This document shows positions 44,319 to 52,430 of a stretch of 64,000 nucleotides of DNA, in pieces. The stretch is from Anaerolineae bacterium CG2_30_57_67. Its GTDB lineage: Bacteria > Chloroflexota > Anaerolineae > Anaerolineales > Villigracilaceae. The position numbers and the translations under genes were made by a program. The notes beneath the pieces are model-generated. The model ran no database searches and had not been told where the DNA came from. It saw only the letters and a list, made by a program, of their open reading frames with translations. The first letter of the stretch is position 1, and each line of letters starts with the position of its first letter. The stretch covers positions 1 through 64,000 of the forward strand of contig MNXJ01000084.1 in assembly GCA_001872455.1 (NCBI GenBank), given 5' to 3'.

Positions 44319-45182
44319 TTAAGGCTGAGGCGTTGGCGTTTGCGGCGAGTAGATCGGTCCGCCGACATCTTGAATTGGTACGGTAGTAATGGCGGTATTT
44401 TCGCTGGTAACGAAGTTGTAGACACCATAAAGCATGGCCGCGCTGATAACAATCGCAATCGGCCAGTAAATGCGTTGGCGTTTGGCGAGGGTGACGGCAT
44501 TAATGACCGGCTTGTCTATGCCCGCTTTGATGTCAGCCAGTTCGAGCGGGTGTTCGTGAAGCATTTCTTCTTCAGTCAGATGACCGGTCCACATGGCTTT
44601 GTTGAGTGTTTTCAGGTGAACGCCATAGAAGTGCCACAGCAAAATTGCCAGCACGGCCAGCACCGCTTCAGCGCCGTGCGCGGCCTTGGCGGCGGGGATA
44701 AATTCGCCGGGCAGATACATGGTGGTGGCAATAGGATTCCACATCATGTAGCCGGTGATTGCCATGACAACCGTTCCCCACACAAACGCCCAGTACTCCG
44801 CTTTTTCTTCAAAGCCGTAGCGTCCCATTTGCGGGCGGGCCTTGGCAAAACCAAGATTGTATAAAAAGGCTTGCAGAGCGTCTTTGGCGTCTTGCAGACT
44901 GGGGAGCATGGTCAACCGGGCGCGTTCGACGTAGAATTTATAGCCGAACATCATCAGGTGATAGATGGTTCCCAGCATCAAAAATGTTGCAGCGACGTGA
45001 TGAACCTGACGCAGGTTATCAACGTTGCCCAATAAATTTACAATTGCCTGCGAAATACCGCTGTCTGGATATTTTTGTGGCAAACCGGTCAATCCCAAGG
45101 TGGAGAACGAAGTCAGCATCAGCACATGCTCAATGCGCCGGATGAGAGGAAATCGTTCAAAGGTGCTGGATGTTTTGCTCAT
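44319..45182 (-). CDS. Cytochrome b561/formate dehydrogenase gamma-like membrane cytochrome b
   Basis: RIEHVLMLTSFSTLGLTGLPQKY, LRQVHHVAATFLMLGTIYH, HGAEAVLAVLAILLWHFYGVHL. Confidence 0.85.
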   Translation of the reverse strand: MSKTSSTFERFPLIRRIEHVLMLTSFSTLGLTGLPQKYPDSGISQAIVNLLGNVDNLRQVHHVAATFLMLGTIYHLMMFGYKFYVERARLTMLPSLQDAKDALQAFLYNLGFAKARPQMGRYGFEEKAEYWAFVWGTVVMAITGYMMWNPIATTMYLPGEFIPAAKAAHGAEAVLAVLAILLWHFYGVHLKTLNKAMWTGHLTEEEMLHEHPLELADIKAGIDKPVINAVTLAKRQRIYWPIAIVISAAMLYGVYNFVTSENTAITTVPIQDVGGPIYSPQTPTPQP

Positions 45183-46333
45183 GCGTGGCTCTTACCTTTC
45201 CGGCGGTCAATCAGACGCCGCGTGAAATCTGAAATGACGAAAATTGCCATGCCGCCCAGTACCGTTGGAATGAGAAATTGGTAAAACAAGTTGATGTAAT
45301 AAACGATGGGGTGTTTGGTCGGGCTGGCGATGTAATGCCCCATCCACGCATCGGGAAAATTTTCATTTAGCCCAGGGTGACATTTCTGGCATTTGGTCAA
45401 TAGATTCTTTTTGAGCGCAATGCCCGTGCTGGGGTCGTCCACCCGGCTGATGTTATGAATGCCGTGGCAGTCGGTACAGACAGCCTTGTTGGTTGGCTGG
45501 TCGGGGTCGGTATTTTCAAACAAGGTTACGGTTGCGCCATGAAAATCGGCGACATACGTTGAATAGACTTTGGTGGATAGCCCATATTTATCCATGATGG
45601 CTGCGTTGGTGTGGCACTTGGCGCATAACTTTGGTGTTTCGTTTCGAAACAACGTGGAGGTAGGGTTTTTGATATTATGCAACCCATGACAGTCGGTGCA
45701 GGTAGCGACATCGGTATTGCCCTCACCGATCAACGCTGAGCCATGCACGCTGGTTTTGTAGGCTTCATAAATAGCATTGTGGCACTGGGCGCATGTCGCG
45801 GCGATGTCGGCTTTGGTCATTTCGGCAACGGGACGCGTCTCGTGCGGGTTGTGGCAGTCGGCACAAACGGCGGCATTCAGATTGCCGCCATCAATATCCA
45901 TCTGGTGAATGGACTCTAAAGTCAGTTTTTCTTCTTGACTATGGCACTGACTGCATGTCTGACTAAACTGAATCGTCACCTGGCGCGCTGATTTTGCCGT
46001 CTTTTCCGGGTGCGGAAACGCGGTGATATCGGTATGGCACGCTACGCAGGCGATTTCTTTTGTGCCGTGCGCGCTGGTTTTGAAGGCTTCGCCGTTGACG
46101 TACAGCGAAAGCGTTTCCCCGCTATCCAGCGGAACTTGCATGGCCTGCTGGGCGTGGCAGGCCAGACACATTTCATTGTTTGGCGCGGCGGTTTGAGCAA
46201 TCGGGCGCGGGGCCTGCGCCGCAACTGCTGGTTGAGGCAGTAACGCTGTCGCCAGCGCTGCCACGCTCAGTCCGAGAATCATCAGCAGGATTCCCGTCCA
46301 TCGCGCTCCAAAAAGCGGATATGGTCTTCTCAT
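45179..46333 (-). CDS. Multiheme cytochrome c (nine CxxCH motifs) with C-terminal membrane anchor
   Basis: CLACH, CVACH, CSQCH, CADCH, CAQCH, CTDCH, CAKCH, CTDCH, CQKCH; start MRRPYPLF at 46333. Confidence 0.92.
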   Translation of the reverse strand: MRRPYPLFGARWTGILLMILGLSVAALATALLPQPAVAAQAPRPIAQTAAPNNEMCLACHAQQAMQVPLDSGETLSLYVNGEAFKTSAHGTKEIACVACHTDITAFPHPEKTAKSARQVTIQFSQTCSQCHSQEEKLTLESIHQMDIDGGNLNAAVCADCHNPHETRPVAEMTKADIAATCAQCHNAIYEAYKTSVHGSALIGEGNTDVATCTDCHGLHNIKNPTSTLFRNETPKLCAKCHTNAAIMDKYGLSTKVYSTYVADFHGATVTLFENTDPDQPTNKAVCTDCHGIHNISRVDDPSTGIALKKNLLTKCQKCHPGLNENFPDAWMGHYIASPTKHPIVYYINLFYQFLIPTVLGGMAIFVISDFTRRLIDRRKGKSHA

Positions 46334-46559
46334 TGCATTCTCCTGTGGCGAAAAATCATTGCGCCGGGCTTTTGCCTTGGCGTTTATACCAGGCAACTTG
46401 CGTATTGTAGATGACCGCGGGAAAGAATGAAATGATTGTTCGTCCTCGTTGTTTGAGATAAATGTCACAATTCCCCGCGCATTGGTCAAATTGCAAGAGG
46501 AAAACCGGTCGGTTGACGTGAATAGACACCCTTATTCTTACCTGGCTTGAATCAAAAAA

Positions 46560-46583
46560 GCGGGAGCGTATAAACGCTCCCGC
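46560..46583 (-). terminator. Intrinsic terminator downstream of rpsT
   Basis: GCGGGAGCGT-ATAA-ACGCTCCCGC followed by T run on minus strand. Confidence 0.75.
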
Positions 46584-46594
46584 GTGATATCCAA

Positions 46595-46682
46595 CTAGTA
46601 CCGGAACTTTCCGATTTTGTAGGGTAAAAACGGCGCAATTGCGCCGTTTTTACCCTACATCTTTATAAAGTTCCGGCACTAG
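46595..46682. repeat. 88-bp palindromic element: perfect 42-bp palindrome inside 16-bp outer arms
   Basis: TGTAGGGTAAAAACGGCGCAATTGCGCCGTTTTTACCCTACA (46618-46659); outer CTAGTACCGGAACTTT / AAAGTTCCGGCACTAG. Confidence 0.9.
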
Positions 46683-46694
46683 CCGCCAGTAAGA

Positions 46695-46961
46695 CTACGG
46701 TTGGACGGCGGCCAGCGCCTTCATCAGGCGGCTCTTACGGCGGGCAGCATTGTTCTTATGCACGACGCCCTGCCCAGCGGCCTTGTCGAGGCGGCTAATG
46801 GCTGCCAGCACGGCTTCTTTCGAGGCAACAGCATCGCTACCGGCCAGAGCGGCGCGCGCATCGCGCACAGCAGCGCGTGTGGTACCGCGAACAACACGAT
46901 TGCGCAGACGGCGTTTGTCGTTCTGCTTGTTACGTTTGATTTGCGACTTAATGTTTGCCAA
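46695..46961 (-). CDS. rpsT: 30S ribosomal protein S20 (TTG start)
   Basis: (M)ANIKSQIKRNKQNDKRRLRNR..KNNAARRKSRLMKAL; GGAGG RBS before TTG. Confidence 0.93.
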   Translation of the reverse strand: MANIKSQIKRNKQNDKRRLRNRVVRGTTRAAVRDARAALAGSDAVASKEAVLAAISRLDKAAGQGVVHKNNAARRKSRLMKALAAVQP

Positions 46962-47299
46962 GGTACTTCCTCCAAAAATAAATCTTGCCCATAACAACGG
47001 GGCGAGATTGTAACCCAGGGCGATAATTTTGTCCAGACTCCGCATTGAATCACGCAGGGGCTTCTTAAAGTCACGATGCTTTTTATCGCGAATAGCGCGA
47101 ATTGACGAATGGCGTGAACAACCCGATAAAATTTGTTGAATTTGCTCGTTCCCGTTATTCGCGCTGGATGTTTTTCGACTTTAAGAAAGCCCTGTTGCAT
47201 CACGGAAAACATTGCACCTGTAGCGCCACAGGTGGCGTCTTGTCACGGCACCTCCTGGAAAACCATCATTTGCGCGTCTTGTTGTATTTTCGCCGGTGA

Positions 47300-47305
47300 T
47301 ATAAT
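47300..47305 (+). promoter_or_regulatory. Extended -10 promoter element TGATATAAT for aminopeptidase gene
   Basis: ggTGaTATAAT 31 bp before the ATG. Confidence 0.5.
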
Positions 47306-47335
47306 TTCGTCAACTTTTTGACAAGGAGAATAACC

Positions 47336-48439
47336 ATGAGCGATGCGCGTGTAGACAGGTTTGCGAAAATTCTAGTGGAGTATTCCGCCCGATTAAAAGC
47401 GGGCGACCGGGTACTGATTGAAGGCACAACCGCCGCTGAGCCGCTGGTGAACGCCATCTTTCAGCATGCGCTGGAAGTAGGCGCACAGCCGCATACGTTG
47501 ATTGAATTCCCTGACCAGCAGGAGATTTTCTTCCGCAACGCCAATGGCGATCAGTTGGATTTTCCGCCCACGTTCATGAAATACGCCTACGAAAATTTCG
47601 AGTCGCGCATTCGTATTCATTCTCAGACCAATCCGCGTATGTTGTCGAGCGTGGACCCGGCCAAACTGGGACGCCGCCAAAAAGCGATGTCGTCCTTGCT
47701 GGAAACGCAGATACGACGCGGCGCCAGCGGCGAGTTAAAGTGGGTGACGACGCTTTTTCCCACTGATGGCTACGCCGTGGAAGCCGGAATGGGCCTGCGC
47801 GCCTATGAGGATTTCGTCTTCCGCGCCTGCCACGCCAACGAAGCCGACCCGGTTGCCTACTGGAAACAGGTCGAAGACGAGCAGAAGAAAATGATTGAGC
47901 GAGTGCAGGGCCACAATCTGGTAACGCTGACCGGCCCCAACGTGGATTTAAGTCTGTCGGTCAAGGGGCGCACTTTCCTCAACTCGTGCGGCACGCACAA
48001 CATGCCGGATGGCGAAATTTATACCGGCCCGGTCGAAGATTCGGTCAACGGCTGGGTCAAATTCACCTACCCGGCCATTTACAACGGCGTCGCCGTCGAG
48101 GGCATTGAACTGACTTTCAATCAGGGGCGCGTGGAAAAGGCCAAGGCGCAAAAGAACGAAACCTACCTGCACGAGATGCTTCAGTCAGATGCCGGTTCGC
48201 GCTTTTTGGGCGAATTTGCCATCGGCACCAACTTTGAGATTAACAAATTCACCGGCAATATTCTTTTTGACGAGAAAATCGGCGGCACGTTCCACATGGC
48301 GCTCGGCGCGGGCTACCCCGAAACCGGCTCGCATAACAAAAGTGTCATTCACTGGGATATGATTTGCGATATGCGTCAGGACGCCGAAATCGCCGTGGAT
48401 GGCGAGGTGATTTATCGCAACGGCAAATTTGTGTTTTAG
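47336..48439 (+). CDS. Aminopeptidase, M29 family
   Basis: RFAKILVEYSARLKAGDRVLIEGTTAAEPLV; NMPDGEIYTGPVEDSVNGWVKFTYPA; HMALGAGYPETGSHNKSVIHWDMICDM. Confidence 0.93.
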   Translation: MSDARVDRFAKILVEYSARLKAGDRVLIEGTTAAEPLVNAIFQHALEVGAQPHTLIEFPDQQEIFFRNANGDQLDFPPTFMKYAYENFESRIRIHSQTNPRMLSSVDPAKLGRRQKAMSSLLETQIRRGASGELKWVTTLFPTDGYAVEAGMGLRAYEDFVFRACHANEADPVAYWKQVEDEQKKMIERVQGHNLVTLTGPNVDLSLSVKGRTFLNSCGTHNMPDGEIYTGPVEDSVNGWVKFTYPAIYNGVAVEGIELTFNQGRVEKAKAQKNETYLHEMLQSDAGSRFLGEFAIGTNFEINKFTGNILFDEKIGGTFHMALGAGYPETGSHNKSVIHWDMICDMRQDAEIAVDGEVIYRNGKFVF

Positions 48440-48460
48440 CGCAAATTGGGTTTAAAAGTT

Positions 48461-48496
48461 AAATGGGTGAAGGCTCTTCAACCTTCACCCATTTTT
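48461..48496. terminator. Bidirectional intrinsic terminator
   Basis: AAATGGGTGAAGG-CTCTTCAA-CCTTCACCCATTT. Confidence 0.85.
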
Positions 48497-48514
48497 TGTT
48501 TTTGAATGCGCTGA

Positions 48515-49243
48515 TTACATCGCCCCGGACGCAATTTTGCGAATGACCATCACCACTTTGCCGCGAATTTCCAGCGGTTCTTCTTTTGGAATATAAATTG
48601 GTTCCATGGTCGGGTTGGCGGGCTGCAGGCGATAGCGGTTTTTCTCTTTGTAGAAATACTTGAGCGTGGTTTCGTCGCGTTCTGGCAACCAGACGGCCAC
48701 CATGTCGCCGTCTTTGGTTTCGGCGTTGCTGATTTGGCGCATGATGACGATATCGCCATCGTTGACCATCGCGTCAATCATGGAGGTGCCGCTCACTTCC
48801 AGCGCGAACAATTCCTCGGCTTTTTTGGCGGGCAACAGCGAGCGGGCGATTTCCACGCCTTCCTCCGGGCCGTAGTACGAAAAATCGGAGGCCGGGACCG
48901 GCATCGGCAGGCTGGCGCCAATTCGCCCGGCAAGTGGAATGCGGATCAGCTCGTTGATGGCTTGCGCCAGCGCTTGTACTGGCGCAGCAAAGGTGCTGCC
49001 CAGTTCAGCCAATCGTTCTGGCACGACGCGCATGCCGCGCGAAATATGCCGGTCGCGTTCGATATAGCCCCATTTTTCCAGCTGCTCCAGATAGTAGTTG
49101 ACTACTGAAGTGGAAGAAATGCCGGTTTGTTCGCCAATCTCCCGAATCGACGGGGGATAGCCTTTATCCTGGTGTTCACCAAGAAAACCAAGAATTTTGA
49201 TATGTCGTTCACCAAGGCCTTTGCTTTTTCGCACCATCATCAT
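48515..49243 (-). CDS. lexA: LexA repressor
   Basis: N-term wHTH ILGFLGEHQDKGYPPSIREIGEQTGISSTSVVNYYLEQLEKWGYI; peptidase VSGTSMIDAMVNDGDIVIMRQ. Confidence 0.95.
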   Translation of the reverse strand: MMMVRKSKGLGERHIKILGFLGEHQDKGYPPSIREIGEQTGISSTSVVNYYLEQLEKWGYIERDRHISRGMRVVPERLAELGSTFAAPVQALAQAINELIRIPLAGRIGASLPMPVPASDFSYYGPEEGVEIARSLLPAKKAEELFALEVSGTSMIDAMVNDGDIVIMRQISNAETKDGDMVAVWLPERDETTLKYFYKEKNRYRLQPANPTMEPIYIPKEEPLEIRGKVVMVIRKIASGAM

Positions 49244-49291
49244 TTTTATTCTCCTGAGCCAAATCAATACTCGCTCAAACGTTCTAATAAA

Positions 49292-49320
49292 ATCATACAC
49301 GAACATGCGTTCCATGTCAA
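49292..49320 (-). promoter_or_regulatory. lexA promoter with SOS box
   Basis: Minus strand TTGACA-N17-TATGAT; GAACGCATGTTC (49301-49312) lies in the spacer. Confidence 0.9.
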
Positions 49321-49358
49321 GAGGGAATTTCTTACGACGCCGTGATAAAATCGCCCCC

Positions 49359-51530
49359 ATGACTCACGCCGACATAATTGCCAAACTTCTCAATGTTCGC
49401 TCCGCGCAGGTGCAGGCCACCGTTGCCCTGCTTGACGAGGGGAATACCGTCCCTTTCATCTCCCGTTACCGCAAAGAAATGACCGGCACATTGGATGATG
49501 AACAAGTTCGCCAGGTTGCCGACGAGATTTCACGTTTGCGCGCCATGGATGAGCGCCGCGCCGCCATTCTCAAATCTATTGAAGAGCAGGGAAAACTGAC
49601 TGATGAGCTGCGCACTGTCATCGAAAACGCTGAAACGCTGACGGCGCTTGATGACCTCTATGCGCCCTATCGCCCCAAGCGCAGCACCCGCGCCAGCATC
49701 GCCCGCGAGAAAGGGCTGGAGGGTCTGGCCGAACACATTCTCAAACAGACGGTCACCCGCCGCGCCATCGAAGACCTCGTGCGCGAATCCTATCTTAACG
49801 AACAAGTGACCAGCGTCGAAGAAGCCCTGCAAGGCGCGCGCGACATCGCTGCCGAAACCATCAGCGACAACGCCAACGTGCGTCAGGCAACCCGCGAAAA
49901 AGCGCTCAAATTTGCCATGCTCTACGCCGAGAAAATGGCAGATGCCGCCGATGAAAAACGCACCTACGAAACCTACTACAACTTTTCTGGCCGCGTAGAC
50001 CGTTTACAACCCCACCAAATTCTCGCCATCAACCGTGGCGAAAAAGAAAACATCCTGCGCGTTCGGGTCGAAGTCGTGGAAAAGGACTGGCGTCCCGCCG
50101 TCGAAGCCGAATTTCAGGAAGACATTCTCTCCCCCTTCAGCGACGAAATGACCATCGCCATTCAAGACGCCGCCGACCGGCTGCTGCTCCCCGCCATTGA
50201 ACGTGATGCGCGCCGCGCCCTCAGCGAAAAAGCCGATGGACACGCCATCAACGTTTTTGCCGACAACCTGCACGCCCTGCTGAACACGCCGCCGCTGGCC
50301 GGGCAAACCGTCCTCGGCCTCGACCCCGGATTCCGCACTGGTTGCAAATTCGCCGTCGTTGACCCCACTGGAAAATTGCTTGATACCGGCGCCATCTACC
50401 CGCACGAACCCAAAAACGACTGGCAGGGCGCGCTCCGCATTCTTCAAACCAGCATCATTCGGCACAGCGTCAGCCTCATTACCATCGGCAACGGCACCGC
50501 CTCACGCGAAACCGAAAAGCTCGTCGCCGAACTGGTAAAGATGGTGGATGGGGCGGTAGGGGCGCAACATGTTGCGCCCCTACCGCCCGTCAAATATCTG
50601 ATCGTCAACGAAGCGGGCGCATCCGTTTACAGCGCCAGCCCGCTCGCCCGCGCCGAATTTCCCAACCTGGACGTCACCATCCGCGGCGCAGTTTCTATCG
50701 CCCGCCGCGCCCAAGATCCAATGGCTGAACTGGTCAAAATTGACCCCAAATCTATCGGCGTCGGCCTGTACCAGCATGACGTAGACCAAACCGCCCTCAG
50801 CCACGCCCTGGATGGCGTCATCGAACGCGCCGTCAACACTGTCGGCGTAGATGCCAACACCGCCAGCGCCGCTTTGCTCATGCACGTCGCCGGAGTCGGC
50901 CCCAAACTTGCCACCGGAATCGTCACCTACCGCGACGCCAACGGCGCCTTCAAAGCCCGCGCCGACCTGCACAACGTCTCTGGACTCGGGCCAAAGGCCT
51001 TCGAACAATGCGCGGGATTTTTAAGGATAAGAAATGGCAGTGACCCGCTCGACAGTAGCGCCATTCACCCGGAAAGTTACCTTGCTACCCGGCAAGTGCT
51101 GGAACGCGCCGGGCTGAAACCTGATTCTCCGCTTGACGAGCGTAAACCCGCTCTGGACGCACTGCTTGCCAAAACCCCGCCCGAAAAGCTCGCCGTTGAA
51201 TTAGGCTGTGGCCGGCCAACGTTGAAAGACATCCTCGAGCAACTCGTGCGCCCCGGGCGCGACCCACGCTTTGACGCCCCCCCGCCCATCTTACGTTCTG
51301 ATGTGCTAAAAACCGAAGACCTGGCCCCCGGCATGGAATTAAAAGGCACTGTTCGCAACGTTGTAGATTTTGGCGCGTTTATAGACATCGGCGTTAAACA
51401 AGACGGTCTGCTCCACAAAAGCCAAATTCCCTTCGGCACCGTGTTCAAAGTTAGTGACATCATTGACGTAGAAATTCTCAAAATCGAAACCGAGCGCGGG
51501 CGCATCAGCCTGGGTTGGGTGAAAAAATAA
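49359..51530 (+). CDS. tex: Tex-like RNA-binding transcription accessory protein (S1 domain)
   Basis: GLDPGFRTGCKFAVVD, NEAGASVYSASPLARAEFPNLDVTIRGAVSIARRAQDPMAELVKIDPKSIGVGLYQHDV, C-term S1 domain. Confidence 0.95.
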   Translation: MTHADIIAKLLNVRSAQVQATVALLDEGNTVPFISRYRKEMTGTLDDEQVRQVADEISRLRAMDERRAAILKSIEEQGKLTDELRTVIENAETLTALDDLYAPYRPKRSTRASIAREKGLEGLAEHILKQTVTRRAIEDLVRESYLNEQVTSVEEALQGARDIAAETISDNANVRQATREKALKFAMLYAEKMADAADEKRTYETYYNFSGRVDRLQPHQILAINRGEKENILRVRVEVVEKDWRPAVEAEFQEDILSPFSDEMTIAIQDAADRLLLPAIERDARRALSEKADGHAINVFADNLHALLNTPPLAGQTVLGLDPGFRTGCKFAVVDPTGKLLDTGAIYPHEPKNDWQGALRILQTSIIRHSVSLITIGNGTASRETEKLVAELVKMVDGAVGAQHVAPLPPVKYLIVNEAGASVYSASPLARAEFPNLDVTIRGAVSIARRAQDPMAELVKIDPKSIGVGLYQHDVDQTALSHALDGVIERAVNTVGVDANTASAALLMHVAGVGPKLATGIVTYRDANGAFKARADLHNVSGLGPKAFEQCAGFLRIRNGSDPLDSSAIHPESYLATRQVLERAGLKPDSPLDERKPALDALLAKTPPEKLAVELGCGRPTLKDILEQLVRPGRDPRFDAPPPILRSDVLKTEDLAPGMELKGTVRNVVDFGAFIDIGVKQDGLLHKSQIPFGTVFKVSDIIDVEILKIETERGRISLGWVKK
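50551..50588. repeat. 38-bp perfect palindrome inserted in frame in tex
   Basis: GGGCGGTAGGGGCGCAACATGTTGCGCCCCTACCGCCC. Confidence 0.95.
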
Positions 51531-51599
51531 TTTTCTCATGCTAAAAGCCTGGGGATTTTTTGCGTTTAAGCCATCGCGCAACATTCAAAAACCTGGTGA

Positions 51600-51605
51600 T
51601 ATAAT
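51600..51605 (+). promoter_or_regulatory. Extended -10 TGATATAAT upstream of riboswitch
   Basis: ggTGaTATAAT; no clear -35. Confidence 0.55.
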
Positions 51606-51627
51606 CCGACAACTTCAAACATATATC

Positions 51628-51741
51628 TTCGCCCAAGCAATCAGCGCGGGGGACCCAGCGACTTCTGGGGTGAATCTGGGTTATACCAGTAGGGTCATAC
51701 TTTTGGAACCCGAACTCGTCAGCTAACCCCGTCGGCGTGCC
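51628..51741 (+). ncRNA. ydaO-yuaA type c-di-AMP riboswitch
   Basis: aatcaGCGCGGGGGACCCA..TGGGGTGAATCtggg..ccagTAGGGT..ACCCGAACTCGTCAGCTAACCCCGTCGGCG matches the remembered ydaO consensus; local hairpins consistent. Confidence 0.85.
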
Positions 51742-51764
51742 AAAAGCCCTGCATCAGGGCTTTT
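51742..51764 (+). terminator. Terminator / expression platform of riboswitch
   Basis: AAAAGCCCTGCATCAGGGCTTTTACTTTTT immediately after the aptamer. Confidence 0.8.
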
Positions 51765-51784
51765 ACTTTTTGAAACAGCGTACC

Positions 51785-51822
51785 GCGACTTTCAAGTCGC
51801 AAACCAGCGACATAAATGTCGC
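51785..51822. repeat. Two adjacent palindromes GCGACTTTCAAGTCGC and GCGACATAAATGTCGC
   Basis: 7-bp arms with 2-nt centres; second motif also occurs inside the MITE-like copies. Confidence 0.8.
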
Positions 51823-51848
51823 GTTATACAAAATTAGAGGAACCGCTT

Positions 51849-52367
51849 ATGCCCGCTCTCTTTCAAAAAATCTTCAAAACCGGTCTCGTCACCGAGCCGC
51901 TCGCGCCCGATGACGCGGAAATCATCCAACTGGTTCATCAGGTGGACGAGAAAACCAAACGCCTGCTCGGACGCGCCCTCGCCATCCGCGAAGTGGACGC
52001 GGGCTCGTGCAACGGCTGCGAAGTCGAAATCACCGCGCTGGGCAGCCCCGTTTACGACAGCGAACGCTTCGGGATTCACTTCGTCGCTTCGCCGCGCCAC
52101 GCGGATATGCTGTTGGTGACGGGACCCGTGACTCGCAACATGAAAATTCCGCTCCGCAAAACCTACGAAGCCACGCCCGACCCCAAACTGGTCGTCGCCG
52201 TTGGAGACTGCGCCAAAACCTGCGGCGTGTTCAAAGGCAGTTACGCCGTGGCTGGCAGCGTCGGCGATATTTTGCCTGTGGATGTCTACGTCCCTGGCTG
52301 TCCGCCCGAACCCGCCGACATCCTGCGCGGAATTTTGGCGGCGCTGGACAGAATGCCGAAAAAATAA
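51849..52367 (+). CDS. HyfI/NuoB-like [4Fe-4S] subunit
   Basis: DAGSCNGCEVEITALGSPVYDSERFG, VAVGDCAKTCGVF, YVPGCPPEPADIL. Confidence 0.9.
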   Translation: MPALFQKIFKTGLVTEPLAPDDAEIIQLVHQVDEKTKRLLGRALAIREVDAGSCNGCEVEITALGSPVYDSERFGIHFVASPRHADMLLVTGPVTRNMKIPLRKTYEATPDPKLVVAVGDCAKTCGVFKGSYAVAGSVGDILPVDVYVPGCPPEPADILRGILAALDRMPKK

Positions 52368-52371
52368 GGTA

Positions 52372-52411
52372 GCGCAAATCTCCGATTTGCGCGGCAAACC
52401 AAAGATTTGCC
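52372..52411. repeat. Palindromic intergenic repeat GCGCAAATC-TCC-GATTTGCGC plus GGCAAA..TTTGCC
   Basis: 9-bp perfect arms, second 6-bp stem adjacent. Confidence 0.75.
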
Positions 52412-52430
52412 CCACTCCTACAAATCTCCT

